Part shown: positions 44,672 to 53,794 of the stretch, piece by piece
Layout: each line of letters begins with the position of its first letter
Numbering within the stretch: position 1 is the first letter of the stretch
NCBI GenBank assembly: GCA_038214135.1
Contig: JBBQSD010000007.1
Location: 32,309 to 96,308 of the forward strand
Origin: JANLSE01 sp038214135
GTDB lineage: Bacteria > Chloroflexota > Chloroflexia > Chloroflexales > Roseiflexaceae
Length of the DNA: 64,000 bases
Direction of reading: 5' to 3'
Position numbers and translations under genes: made by a program
Notes under the pieces: generated by a model
The model's input: only the letters and a program-made list of their open reading frames with translations
What the model was told of the DNA's origin: nothing
Databases searched by the model: none

Positions 44672-45553
44672 GTGGACACACTGATTGAGGAGCGCATGAC
44701 CGAGGTAGATGCTATTGAGGCACATCGGTTGATCCAGGAGGGCCGAGCAGCCGCACTCGCTGGCGATACGTTTGCAGCGCGGACGGCGTTTCGTCGTGCA
44801 ACTGAACTGGACTCATCGAATGCTGAGGCATGGCTTGGCTTAAGTGGTGTGGTTCCAATCCTCGCAGAGAAGTGTGATCATCTGCGGCATGTGCTTGTGC
44901 TAGAACCAGGCAACAGCGATGCTCAGGCCAGCCTCGCTTATGTGGAAAAGCTGATTGGCGATGGTTTGCAGATCGCGCCATCGCAGCGCACCCAGGAGCG
45001 CCGCGCCACAGGCGATGCCTCACCATTGCTGGCGGCACCCGATCCACAACCAACGGCAGTTGCCGAAACGCTGTATTGCTATAACCATTCGGATCGTGAG
45101 ACCGGGCTGTGCTGTGTTCAGTGTTCCCGCCCTATATGCTATGCCTGTGCCCAATTGACACCAGTTGGCCAGATTTGCCCTGAATGCCGCAAGGCGCGGC
45201 GGCCCGCCAACTATCAGTTCAATGCAGGAAACGCGCTGGTGGGTGGCCTAGTGGCCCTGGGTATCGGAGTGCTCGCCAGTATTGCGGTTGTGTTTATTGC
45301 CCAACTCCCGTTTTTAGGGCTGTTTTTGGCAATCGCCGCTGGCCCGACGGTTGGCGAACTAGCGGTGCGGGCATCCGATAAACTCACCCGAACGAAGCGC
45401 GGGCGTGGTATGCAGGCGGCTGTTGCTGGTGGGCTTGTGGTTGGAACCCTGCCGCTGTTGATCATCCTGCTGCTGGCACCCTCGCTGATGACCGCAATTG
45501 GTGTGCTGTATACGGTTTTGGCAGCGACGACCGCAGCCACGCGCTTGCGCTAG
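44672..45553 (+). CDS. Membrane protein with TPR and B-box-type zinc finger
   Basis: 293 residues from GTG 44672 (AGGAG upstream). Residues about 15-100 form TPR-like helices (AARTAFRRATELDSSNAEAWLGL). Residues about 133-170 hold a Cys/His cluster: YCYNHSDRETGLCCVQC and RPICYACAQLTPVGQICPEC, a B-box-like zinc-binding site that often precedes membrane segments in bacterial proteins. Three or four helices follow (about 185-290). Such proteins may be membrane adaptors; no enzyme activity is suggested. It lies about 100 bases after the reductase gene. Confidence 0.8.
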   Translation: MDTLIEERMTEVDAIEAHRLIQEGRAAALAGDTFAARTAFRRATELDSSNAEAWLGLSGVVPILAEKCDHLRHVLVLEPGNSDAQASLAYVEKLIGDGLQIAPSQRTQERRATGDASPLLAAPDPQPTAVAETLYCYNHSDRETGLCCVQCSRPICYACAQLTPVGQICPECRKARRPANYQFNAGNALVGGLVALGIGVLASIAVVFIAQLPFLGLFLAIAAGPTVGELAVRASDKLTRTKRGRGMQAAVAGGLVVGTLPLLIILLLAPSLMTAIGVLYTVLAATTAATRLR

Positions 45554-45623
45554 AACACAAGCTCGTGTCATCCTGAGTGGAGCCGCAGGCGCAACAAAGG
45601 ATCTCGCATTTTGACACAAAATC

Positions 45624-45661
45624 CTAGCGGCTAGCGGCTAGCGGCTAGCGGCTAGCGGCTA
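45624..45661. repeat. Heptameric tandem repeat CTAGCGG x5
   Basis: Five perfect head-to-tail copies of CTAGCGG plus three bases of a sixth, ending just before the stop of the convergent SDR gene. Just upstream (about 45566-45608) is GTCATCCTGAGTGGAGCC with AAAGGATCTC, a sequence type often repeated between bacterial genes. Confidence 0.9.
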
Positions 45662-45663
45662 TG

Positions 45664-46383
45664 TTAGGCCTTTCCATACACAGGAATCGCTGCACCACTA
45701 ATGATTCGGGCACTGGGGCTACACAGAAACAGAATCACATCTGCGATTTCGCCCGGTGTCACCCAACGGCTATGATCTGCATCTGGCATCCCAGCACGAT
45801 TGGTGGGGGTATCGATCACACTTGGCAGGATTGCGTTGGCAGTAATATTCTGCTCACGCAGTTCTGCAGCCAGCGCTTCTGTTAATTGCAGAATAGCTCG
45901 TTTGGCGGCTGCATAGGCAGACAGATGTGCCCCAGCCTGTGTTGCAGTCCGCGATGATACATTCACAATTGCCCCGCTACCACGTCCAATCATATGTGGG
46001 ATTGCCGCCTGGCATGATACCACTACGGTTTTCAGGTTCATATCGAGTTGCTGTTGCCACACATCCCAACTTGTCTTGTGGACTGGCGTTCCCCCGGCGA
46101 AGCCACCAGCACAGTTAACAAGAATATCGATGCCACCCAGGCGCTCAGCGAACGCAGTATAGGCTTGCTCCACAGCAGCAACATCGGTCAGGTTCACGAA
46201 ACTTCCGCTGAGTGGCGCTCTTGGTTCAAGGCCCAACTGGGCGTGTAGGCGTTCAATCTGGCCATCGTGCTGGTATGGTACGAAGACGCTGGCTCCTTCC
46301 CGCAGGAAATCCGCAACAACCGCTGAACCAAGCCCGCCTGTTCCGCCAGTGACGATAACGGCTTTTCCATCAAATAGTGCCAT
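45664..46383 (-). CDS. Short-chain dehydrogenase/reductase (SDR)
   Basis: 239 residues. Classical SDR features: VTGGTGGLGSAV, NCAGG (in place of NNAG), catalytic Ser in VNVSSRTATQ, YAAAK with Tyr and Lys, and the late DTPTNR. The residue after the second strand is not a clear NADP-type Arg. The end GAAIPVYGKA is usual for the family. Substrate unknown. It is not similar enough to the SDR at 12277-13008 to be a recent duplicate. Gene is single, convergent to the zinc-finger protein. Confidence 0.9.
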   Translation of the reverse strand: MALFDGKAVIVTGGTGGLGSAVVADFLREGASVFVPYQHDGQIERLHAQLGLEPRAPLSGSFVNLTDVAAVEQAYTAFAERLGGIDILVNCAGGFAGGTPVHKTSWDVWQQQLDMNLKTVVVSCQAAIPHMIGRGSGAIVNVSSRTATQAGAHLSAYAAAKRAILQLTEALAAELREQNITANAILPSVIDTPTNRAGMPDADHSRWVTPGEIADVILFLCSPSARIISGAAIPVYGKA

Positions 46384-46726
46384 TGTAAACTCCTTTTGTT
46401 ACGATGGGGAGGCAAGCCTCTCATATACATCTCATTATAGATTTCTTCACATTCGTGCTGCAGCTTCGCCTCACCCAACCCCTCTGCCACACGGGGAGAG
46501 GGCGCGAACGCCGCTCAATGGTCAATTGCTCCCTTTCTCCCTGGCAATGGGAGAAGGGGCTGGGGGATGAGGGTGGTTGCGCAGGACCGCCGGATACATA
46601 TGGGCCAGCCTCCCACCAATCTAGAATGGAGTGTGTTTGTCCCTGAAAAACAAAGAAGGATGAAAGATGGTTTATTGCATCCTGCATCCTTCTTTGTTGT
46701 GGACTATTCAATCTATGCGCTGGTGA
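46384..46726. other. Intergenic region with a large CCTCACCC...GAGGG palindromic element
   Basis: 343 bases with no gene. About 46469-46573 is a long imperfect palindrome starting CCTCACCCAACCCCTCT and ending GGGGATGAGGG, with inner hairpins CCCTCT-type/GGGAGAGGG and CTTTCTCCC/GGGAGAAGG. It is a larger relative of the element inside the Agl23-like gene. The rest (46574-46726) includes a direct repeat around CAAAGAAGGATGAAAGATGG and CATCCTTCTTTG, the latter forming an imperfect hairpin. Confidence 0.6.
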
Positions 46727-47908
46727 TCAGGACATCGGAACCTGTGGGAGGATTTTGCCCTCAATCCGCTGGAAGATTTCGTTGATTGAAGGGCCGGTGA
46801 TCGTCAATCCATGGTTCTTCAAACCAATCACAGCCCGCGCTGGATCTGATGCACGGCGAACGAGTTCGGCCACTTCAATCGCTAGTTCATAGGTGCCACA
46901 TGGGTAGTTAACCTCGGTCGAGAGGATTGGATCGCTCCACCATGCGTGAATATGCACAATTGCGCCAACACTTGGATGCTCTTTATAGATCAGGAAATGT
47001 TCGATTGCATCAACCGAGACCCGTCGCGGTTCAACCTGTGGTGGAACGCTGAGGCGCATCATCAACTGATCGGGCACATAATCCGTAACCAGCAGAATAT
47101 CGCGGCCAATCGTTTCGAGCTTGCTCTTATCGACACCAGATGCCGACATCCAGAAATGGGCCGGGTTATGCAGTGAGCGGGCGCTCAGATTGCCATAGCT
47201 CAGGCCACCGATTGCATACAAGCGCTTGACCTGGCGCAGCTCACGCTCGGAGAGATACTCCTGAATAGGAAATGCTGCCGGCAGCAGGCCCATACTATTG
47301 AGCTGGCGGCCAGCCCAACCGATCTGCTTGGTCGTGTCGTCGCCCTGCCATAGATGATCGGGCAGATCGGGCACGAAATCATTATTGATCACCAGATGGC
47401 TACAGGCCAATGGCTGGATGCGCTCAAAGATTCGCTCAAAATCGCTAGGGATATCGCCGCTATGGTATACGATATAATGGCCCTGCTCGATCGTAATAAA
47501 ATGGCTTTCGAGCACGCCATCGACGCGAGTGTTATAGATTACCATATTGGAAAGTGAACGAACCAGCACTGGGTAGGCCGCTTTCATGACCTCACGCTGA
47601 TTATCGTTGCCCTCCACAACCGTTGCGACAAATGTTCCCTGACCACGGCGCTGCACCGAGCGTGGCTTATCGATATCACAGAGATTAATCACCAACCGTA
47701 CCGTGTGCTGATGATCGCCCTGCTCATCGGCAACCATCGAGCTACTGGCATCCTGGTACAAATGCCCAAGGCGTAGGATCGCTTCGCGCAGGCTTTTTGC
47801 AAACCAATTGACTAATTCGCTGCTTGTTTCACCAGCGGTGGTAAAGGTGAGTTGTTCATCGGAGCCGTGTGCCAATGCAGGCGCAAGACTCGCCGTATGT
47901 TGCGTCAT
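46727..47908 (-). CDS. Class II aldolase/adducin-family protein with unrecognised N-terminal domain
   Basis: 393 residues. The C-terminal part (about 210-390) is a class II aldolase/adducin fold with zinc-ligand pair in IVHIHAWW and the third His in GLKNHGLTITG; YGNLSARS is the phosphate-loop-like start. The usual catalytic Glu is not obvious. The N-terminal about 200 residues (VRLVINLCDIDKPRSVQRR, MVIYNTRVDGVLESHF) are not recognised and are unusual for this family, whose members are normally 200-260 residues. GAGGG precedes the ATG. Substrate unknown. Confidence 0.8.
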   Translation of the reverse strand: MTQHTASLAPALAHGSDEQLTFTTAGETSSELVNWFAKSLREAILRLGHLYQDASSSMVADEQGDHQHTVRLVINLCDIDKPRSVQRRGQGTFVATVVEGNDNQREVMKAAYPVLVRSLSNMVIYNTRVDGVLESHFITIEQGHYIVYHSGDIPSDFERIFERIQPLACSHLVINNDFVPDLPDHLWQGDDTTKQIGWAGRQLNSMGLLPAAFPIQEYLSERELRQVKRLYAIGGLSYGNLSARSLHNPAHFWMSASGVDKSKLETIGRDILLVTDYVPDQLMMRLSVPPQVEPRRVSVDAIEHFLIYKEHPSVGAIVHIHAWWSDPILSTEVNYPCGTYELAIEVAELVRRASDPARAVIGLKNHGLTITGPSINEIFQRIEGKILPQVPMS

Positions 47909-48023
47909 AACGTGTGCCCTCTGCGGCAGGAGCCGTCAAAAAATAGTTTAATCACAGATATTCTACAGAATTGGGAAAGAATAGCGGTATCATGGCTGAA
48001 TGTCAAGTAATCACGCTACTGAC

Positions 48024-48098
48024 GCCGATTGGTTGAATAAGAAAAGACGCTCCAGGTGTACGATTGGCCGATTGGTTGAATAAGAAAAGACGCTCCAG
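48024..48098. repeat. 32-base direct repeat pair
   Basis: Two identical 32-base copies (48024-48055 and 48067-48098) beginning GCCGATTGGTTGAATAAG are separated by 11 bases. The second runs into the hairpin at 48088-48108. Two copies with so short a spacer do not make a CRISPR array. Confidence 0.9.
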
Positions 48099-48108
48099 CG
48101 GAGCGTCT
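48088..48108. terminator. Hairpin after dnaA
   Basis: AGACGCTCC (48088-48096) and GGAGCGTCT (48100-48108) form a perfect 9-base stem with a 3-base loop, 30 bases after the dnaA stop. It is a member of the GTAGAGACGC palindrome family and lacks a long T-run, so its termination activity is uncertain. Confidence 0.5.
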
Positions 48109-48137
48109 CTACCCTGGCGGCAATCCTGATTTCTATG

Positions 48138-49622
48138 CTAATGCCCCTCGCGCGAACCCTGATAGATCTTCTCGCGGATTGTGATGACCTCCTGGCGCAG
48201 GCGTGAATCCGACGTAAGCTCATCGCCGATCTTCTCGCAGCCATACATCACGGTGGTATGATCGCGCCCGCCAAGCAATTGGCCAATATCAACCAAACTC
48301 GATTCCGTCTCCTCGCGCAGCAGATACATCGCCACCTGGCGTGGCACAACGATATTGCGGCTGCGGCCACGCCCCTGCAGTGCTTTGAGATCGACACTAT
48401 AGAATTCGGCGACCTCGCGCAGGATCGAATCGGATGTGACACGTTTGCGGCGGCTTGTATCGAGCAACTCGGCCAATGCGGCCATTGCAACCTCTGGCGT
48501 CACCGCCGTTGCATGGAGCTGGGCATAGGCCGCTACCCGATTCAGGCAGCCTTCGAGCTCGCGAATGTTGCTCTGGATTCGCTGGGCTAAGAAGTCGATC
48601 ACCTCAGCCGGAATATGCTGGGCGATCTGTTCTGCTTTGGCGCGCAGAATTGCCGTTCGTGTCTCAACATCGGGCAGTTGTACATCAACAATCAGGCCCC
48701 ATTCGAAGCGCGAGCGCAAGCGCTCCTCAAGCGTCAGTATCGCCTTCGGCGGTCGATCCGAAGAAATTACGATCTGCTTGCCAAGCGAGTGCAGATGGTT
48801 GAAGGTATGGAAGAATTCTTCCTGGGTGCTTTCTTTGCCGGCAATAAACTGGATATCATCGACAAGCAGGATATCGATATTCCGATAGCGAATACGGAAT
48901 TCTTCCGTCTGTTGCCGCCGGATGGAGTTGATCAGATCATTGGTAAACTTTTCCGATGAGACATACAGAACATTGATCTCGGGGTCACGATCAAGCGCAT
49001 AATTGCCAATCGCCTGGAGTAGATGCGTCTTGCCCAGCCCGACGCCGCCATACAGGAACAGCGGGTTATAAGCCAGCGCAGGGTGTTCTGCAACAGCCAT
49101 TGATGCCGCACTGGCCAAGCGGTTGCTTGATCCAACAATGAAGCGATCAAAGGTATACTTCGGGTTCAGCATGCCGCGCAATTGGGTCGTAAACTCCAAC
49201 TGCTGAATGCCAAGCCGCTCATTATGGCCGTTGCCATTACCATGTACATAACTGTTGCCATTGCCATTTACATGGCCATTCCCACTCGGATTACTATTGG
49301 CATAGCCATGCACTTCGAGCGGATCGGCGTCGAGCGTGTAATCACGCGCTGGCGTCGCGAGTTCAGGGCGTAGTGCCTGGGCTGCGATAACAACGCGAAC
49401 CTGAACAGGGAAACCGACCACATCGCCAAGCGTATCGCGCAGTGGCCCTGTATAACGACTCTCAAGCCCTTCCTTGTAGAAGGCACTTGGAGTCCCGACG
49501 GTTGCGACGCCATTCTCGATTGAGAGCAGCGCGGCCCGCCGCAGCCATGTGTTGAACTCATGGCGCGGCGTCTGCATTTGAAGTGTTCCGAGCGCAGTAC
49601 TCCAGATTTTTGTGAGGTTCAC
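48138..49622 (-). CDS. dnaA: Chromosomal replication initiator DnaA
   Basis: 494 residues from GTG 49622, chosen because GGGAGGTCC lies about 7 bases upstream; the frame opens further up but without similarity. Domain I (about 1-85) binds DnaB/partners; domain II (about 110-150) is a low-complexity Asn/Gly/His linker (SGNGHVNGNGNS, HGNGNGHN). Domain III (about 165-385) has Walker A GGVGLGKTHL, Walker B LLVDDIQF, and arginine-finger region RLRSRFEWGL. Domain IV has the DnaA-box-binding GGRDHTTVMYGCEKI. It opens oriC in an ATP-dependent way. A leader hairpin (49657-49682) and DnaA boxes upstream suggest autoregulation. Confidence 0.96.
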   Translation of the reverse strand: MNLTKIWSTALGTLQMQTPRHEFNTWLRRAALLSIENGVATVGTPSAFYKEGLESRYTGPLRDTLGDVVGFPVQVRVVIAAQALRPELATPARDYTLDADPLEVHGYANSNPSGNGHVNGNGNSYVHGNGNGHNERLGIQQLEFTTQLRGMLNPKYTFDRFIVGSSNRLASAASMAVAEHPALAYNPLFLYGGVGLGKTHLLQAIGNYALDRDPEINVLYVSSEKFTNDLINSIRRQQTEEFRIRYRNIDILLVDDIQFIAGKESTQEEFFHTFNHLHSLGKQIVISSDRPPKAILTLEERLRSRFEWGLIVDVQLPDVETRTAILRAKAEQIAQHIPAEVIDFLAQRIQSNIRELEGCLNRVAAYAQLHATAVTPEVAMAALAELLDTSRRKRVTSDSILREVAEFYSVDLKALQGRGRSRNIVVPRQVAMYLLREETESSLVDIGQLLGGRDHTTVMYGCEKIGDELTSDSRLRQEVITIREKIYQGSREGH

Positions 49623-49656
49623 TAAGGACCTCCCGCAAAGACAGACGACTATAGAG

Positions 49657-49682
49657 CGGTGTGTGAAAACTCTCACACACCG
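49657..49682 (-). promoter_or_regulatory. Hairpin in the dnaA leader
   Basis: CGGTGTGTGA (49657-49666) and TCACACACCG (49673-49682) are perfect 10-base arms around a 6-base loop, about 35 bases upstream of the GTG start. It may affect dnaA expression as an RNA structure or as a protein site. Confidence 0.5.
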
Positions 49683-49739
49683 TTGAGTGCTCATTCGCAC
49701 TGAGCGATACATCTTAGGATATGGGTGACGATAATTCAA

Positions 49740-50090
49740 CTATGTCTGTGATGTCGCTGATCATACTCCATGCTCCTCAAATTTTCAAGCGACACACTCC
49801 CCTTTAACTATCACGAATGCTTATACTGCCTCGCCCCTGAATCATTGCTGTGCTTGGGCCATCCGTGCTCATGCTCATCAGCTATGTCTACCTGATAGCT
49901 CTTAACATGTGGATAACCTTGGCCTACAGTTTGCCTATTTCGTTCACTCATTCGCACCAGGAAGCGCTGTAGAGTGTTGTCGCCAGTTGTCAAGTCCTCT
50001 CCACACAAGTTGTGGATAACTCTGCGTTTATGTGGAGAACTCTGGAAGACTCGGCGGGATGGTGCTGCGGCTTTCCTATGATGCCTTATA
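49740..50090. other. oriC: Candidate oriC with DnaA boxes
   Basis: The gap between dnaA and scpB contains two perfect DnaA boxes in the TGTGGATAA orientation (49908-49916 and 50011-50019), a one-mismatch box TGTGGAGAA (50031-50039) and a two-mismatch CTCTCCACA (49997-50005). Relatively AT-rich stretches lie at about 49775-49825. Position beside dnaA and box clustering suggest the replication origin or at least a dnaA regulatory region. Confidence 0.6.
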
Positions 50091-50648
50091 TTACATTTCG
50101 GTTGGTTCCTGGAGTTCTGGGAGCGGTGGCAGTTCGCTCAGGCTACTCAGGCCGAACTGCCGTAGAAACTCGGTGGTGGTTCCATATAGAATTGGCCGCC
50201 CGACCGTTTCGAGCCGCCCGATTTCAGCAATCAGCTCGCGGCCAAGCAAGGCACGTACGACGCCCCCACAATCAACGCCGCGCACCGCTTCGATTTGGGC
50301 ACGGGTGATTGGTTGGCGATAGGCAATAATTGCCAGCACCTCAAGTGCGGCTGCCGAAAGGCGCTGTTGTGATTGAACACCAAGGAAACGCTCGACGGCG
50401 CTGGCAGCCTCGGGTGCCGAGACAAGCTGGATCTGGTCACTATGACGCTGGACTCGGATGCCGCGGCCTGCACAGGCGACCCCAAGCCGTTCAATCGCTG
50501 CTTCAATTGCATCGGCGGGGAGTTCAAGCGACCGCGCCAGTTGTGCGACAGTCACTGGTTCACCAGCAATGAACAGCAAGCTCTCAATCAGTTGCTCGGT
50601 CGATGGCGGTGCCGTGATTGGAACATCAATCAGAAATGGTTGTTCCAT
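50091..50648 (-). CDS. scpB: Segregation and condensation protein ScpB
   Basis: 185 residues with two winged-helix domains of the ScpB family. Marks: LIESLLFIAGEPVTVAQLA at the start and AALEVLAIIAYRQPITRAQIEAVRGVD with GRPILYGTT later. ScpB with ScpA bridges SMC to compact chromosomes. The gene is the last of a tight three-gene set (2-base gap from the peptidase gene) and ends at the candidate origin. ScpA is not in the window. Confidence 0.93.
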   Translation of the reverse strand: MEQPFLIDVPITAPPSTEQLIESLLFIAGEPVTVAQLARSLELPADAIEAAIERLGVACAGRGIRVQRHSDQIQLVSAPEAASAVERFLGVQSQQRLSAAALEVLAIIAYRQPITRAQIEAVRGVDCGGVVRALLGRELIAEIGRLETVGRPILYGTTTEFLRQFGLSSLSELPPLPELQEPTEM

Positions 50649-50650
50649 AG

Positions 50651-51760
50651 TTATGTAATTGATATGAGCTCGCGTGGAAACGATGTCAGGCTCTCTGCGC
50701 CAGTTTCGGTGATGACCATATCATCCTCGATCCGCACACCAACCACACCAGGAATGTAGATTCCCGGTTCGACCGTAAAGGTCATGCCAGGCGTGAGCGG
50801 TTCGTGGCTGCCACCGACGATGAATGGCGGCTCATGAATTTCCATGCCAAGGCCATGGCCGGTGCGATGGATAAATTGTGGGCCATAGCCACCCTGTTCG
50901 ATGATCGCTCGGGCAACCTGATCGATCTGATCACCGGTTGCCTCAGGTCGGCAGGCTACGCGCCCGGCGGTGTTGGCTGCCAGAACCAATTCGTAGACCC
51001 GCAGTGCCTCGGCATTCGGTGTGCCAATCGCAATCGTACGGGTGATATCGGAGGCATAGCCGTTATAGTAGATACCACCGTCCATAACGACCAGATCGCC
51101 ATCCTGTAACTGGCGCTCGCCATTGGTATGATGTGGGTTGGCACCATTCGGCCCGCTCCCAACGGCCACATCAAACGATGGTGGGCAACCGGTTGCACGA
51201 ATGGCATTCATCCAGATCTCCGCCACCTCCCGTTCCGTCATACCAATGTGCATCGCCGATACGGTTGCATGCAATGTCTGTTCGATCAGGCGGACTGCTT
51301 CGCGCATTGCGGCAAGTTCGGCAGAATCCTTTGTCATCCGCATGGCCGACAATATTGGGGTCGCGTCGATGATTTCGAGGCCGGGTGCGGCTGCTTCCAG
51401 GCCACGCAGTTCATACACACGCATGACATTCTGTTCGATCCCGATTCGTTTACCAGCCAGATTTGTTTCATCTGCTGCCCGCGCCAGTGCTGCGGATGGC
51501 CCTTCGCTATCGCTCCATGTGATGATCTGCATGTCGCCGCGAACCTGTGATTTGGCTCGTTCCAATTCCAGCGCTGGCAGCACAAGCACCGGTGTACCGC
51601 TCACCGGAATAATCGCGGTGGTCTGGCGTAGTTTGGTGCTAAAATCCAAGCCGGCCAGATAGTGCAGATTAGCACCTGGCACAACGGCCAGTGCATCGAG
51701 GTTCTGGGCTTGCAACAGGCTACGCAGTTGATCGATTCGCGTATTAGTGGTCGTGGTCAT
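50651..51760 (-). CDS. M24 family aminopeptidase (Xaa-Pro peptidase-like)
   Basis: 369 residues. The creatinase-type N-terminal domain (about 1-135) precedes the pita-bread M24 domain. Metal ligands are seen: Asp in VVMDGGIYYNGYASDITRT (two Asp), His in RTGHGLGMEIHE, Glu in FTVEPGIY and Glu in VGVRIEDDMV. The His in NPHHTNGE is also conserved. It removes N-terminal residues next to proline in the cytoplasm. It begins 2 bases after the histidine kinase gene and is followed at 2 bases by scpB. Confidence 0.93.
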   Translation of the reverse strand: MTTTTNTRIDQLRSLLQAQNLDALAVVPGANLHYLAGLDFSTKLRQTTAIIPVSGTPVLVLPALELERAKSQVRGDMQIITWSDSEGPSAALARAADETNLAGKRIGIEQNVMRVYELRGLEAAAPGLEIIDATPILSAMRMTKDSAELAAMREAVRLIEQTLHATVSAMHIGMTEREVAEIWMNAIRATGCPPSFDVAVGSGPNGANPHHTNGERQLQDGDLVVMDGGIYYNGYASDITRTIAIGTPNAEALRVYELVLAANTAGRVACRPEATGDQIDQVARAIIEQGGYGPQFIHRTGHGLGMEIHEPPFIVGGSHEPLTPGMTFTVEPGIYIPGVVGVRIEDDMVITETGAESLTSFPRELISIT

Positions 51761-51762
51761 GG

Positions 51763-53733
51763 TTACACTTTCTCACTGACCCGATGTGGGAAACTGACCC
51801 GAGCTATCGTCCAGCCTTCGTTATGCAGCAGTTCAAATTCACCCTCCAGATCACTCGTAACCAGTGTTCGGATGATCTGCAGCCCCAGGCCACTACTGAC
51901 GATTGGCGTTTCGGCGGGTTGATGGGTTGGCCCATCATCACGGATCTCAACGGTGACAATATCATTCTGCACCCATGTCTGGATCTCAAGCTGCCCGCCC
52001 TCACCAGCGAGGCCGTGGGCCAGTGCATTATTGATCGTTTCGTTCAGCACAATCGCTAGAACTGTTGCTTCGTGCGTACCGATCTGCACCGGTTCGCCGA
52101 CGACCGAAAAACTGACGGGCAGATCTGGCGCGATCAGGCTGGAGATCGTACTGTCGATAATCTGCTGGGCAACCTCACGAATGGTTGTGATACCAATATC
52201 CTGGCGGCACAACAGATTATGAACCGCCGCAATCGATTGGATACGGGTCACGCTATCGCGCAGGGCCGCTGCACCGCCACTGGCTGGATCGAGGCGACGC
52301 TGCTGCATCGCCAAGAGCGCAGAGATTGTCTGAAGGTTATTGCGGACGCGATGGTGCATTTCCTGGAGCATGGCCGATTTGATCGCCAATGCCCGTTGGC
52401 TATCTTCATACAGGCGGGCATTCTCGATTGCAATCGCCGCTTCATCGGCAAAGGTCGAAAGCAGGCGTACCTGTTCGTAATCGAAGTGCCGTGAGTCCTT
52501 GGTATACAAACAAATCGCGCCAATGGTGCGATTCTGCTGAACGCGCAGCGGCATGCAGAACAGCGAAACGAATGATTCGCGGGCGGCGGCATCGGCCAAT
52601 TCTGGGAAGCGTACATCATTGAAGGCGTTCAGCACGGCCATTGGCCGGCCCTGCAGCACCGCCTTGGCCATGAAATCCGGCACGCTCTGGCCACTCTGGC
52701 CACCATGCGAAGCGGCAAGCACAGGGTTACACTGCTCATCGAAACGAATGATATCGGCTCGATCAACGCGGGCGAGTTCGACGGCTTTAGCCACGATCAG
52801 TTTCAGCACTTCTTCGAGGTTGAGCTGTTCGGCAATTCGTTTCGAGACATGCTGCAGGGTTGTGAGTTCGCGAACCTTCTGATGCAGGCGTTCATCAGTC
52901 TGCTGGAAGAGCTGGGCGTTGACGATGAAAAAGGCCAGTTCACCAGCCACGGTTTCGACGAAATTGATCTCTTCATCGTTAAAATCGCGTTGGCCATAGG
53001 TCTGAATTGTGATCACGCCCTGCAAATTGGCAGCACCCAACTGGAAGCGTTCGGCACTGAATAACACGATTGGCACCGCCAGGATGGCCCGAAATGGTTC
53101 TTCGCCAAGGGCTGGTTCGGGATGAAAGCGCTCCTCGCGATGCACATCACGAATGGCGATTGGGCGGCCTTCGCGGGCAGCAGCGCCAGTGACGCCAACA
53201 CCCATGGAAAGCCGAACCTGGCCAACGGCATCGCGGTTGAGGCCAACGGTTGCCCGTAGCGTCAGATCGTCGCTGGCGCGATCATACAGATACACAGAGC
53301 AGGCTTCGACGCCAATCACTTCTGCGACTGTTTCGACAACCAGTTGCATGGATGTTTCAAGATCGAGGGTTGAGTTTGCTGCCGAGATGATCCGATGCAA
53401 GCCCTTGAGTTCGGCCATACGGCGCATCAAATGGCTTTCCCATTCGTGGGTACGCTGCTCCTCGCGAGCGGCTCCATAGGCCAGCAGCAATTCTGCGAGC
53501 GCCGGGCCAGGCCCAATGCGGAGTTGATCGGCCAGCGCAATGCCAAGTTCGGCCAGTACTTCTGGATCGCCGCCCTGGGCGTACCAAAGCCCGCCAAGCT
53601 GTCGCAAATAGTGGCGTTGTCGTTCGGGAAACGTCTCGGTCGTCAGCTGATCGAACAGCGCGGAAACTTGCTGTTGTGAGGATCGCAGCTCATCAACAAG
53701 CATGGTCAGAATTGCAGATTGATCTTGGAACAT
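51763..53733 (-). CDS. GAF-domain sensor histidine kinase (HisKA_2 type)
   Basis: 656 residues, soluble. A helical N-terminal part (about 1-105) is followed by two GAF domains (about 120-265 and about 295-445). The HisKA_2 phospho-acceptor is in LQEMHHRVRNNLQTISALLA, then an HATPase domain with NETINNALAHGL, EIRDDG and SSGLGLQIIRTLV. HisKA_2 kinases often answer to light, redox or stress signals. Ligand of the GAF domains is unknown; no Cys for a bilin is obvious. It heads the kinase-peptidase-scpB set. Confidence 0.92.
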   Translation of the reverse strand: MFQDQSAILTMLVDELRSSQQQVSALFDQLTTETFPERQRHYLRQLGGLWYAQGGDPEVLAELGIALADQLRIGPGPALAELLLAYGAAREEQRTHEWESHLMRRMAELKGLHRIISAANSTLDLETSMQLVVETVAEVIGVEACSVYLYDRASDDLTLRATVGLNRDAVGQVRLSMGVGVTGAAAREGRPIAIRDVHREERFHPEPALGEEPFRAILAVPIVLFSAERFQLGAANLQGVITIQTYGQRDFNDEEINFVETVAGELAFFIVNAQLFQQTDERLHQKVRELTTLQHVSKRIAEQLNLEEVLKLIVAKAVELARVDRADIIRFDEQCNPVLAASHGGQSGQSVPDFMAKAVLQGRPMAVLNAFNDVRFPELADAAARESFVSLFCMPLRVQQNRTIGAICLYTKDSRHFDYEQVRLLSTFADEAAIAIENARLYEDSQRALAIKSAMLQEMHHRVRNNLQTISALLAMQQRRLDPASGGAAALRDSVTRIQSIAAVHNLLCRQDIGITTIREVAQQIIDSTISSLIAPDLPVSFSVVGEPVQIGTHEATVLAIVLNETINNALAHGLAGEGGQLEIQTWVQNDIVTVEIRDDGPTHQPAETPIVSSGLGLQIIRTLVTSDLEGEFELLHNEGWTIARVSFPHRVSEKV

Positions 53734-53794
53734 GGCACCACCCAGGATTGGGCAAACGAGCTACAGTAATCGGTATTATACAGGTTTACAGGCT

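Noticed and set aside
45624..45661. Possible CRISPR or phase-variable coding repeat
   Set aside because: The unit is 7 bases without spacers and lies outside coding sequence, so it is a simple tandem repeat.
48024..48098. Possible CRISPR
   Set aside because: Only two repeat copies with an 11-base gap and no cas genes.
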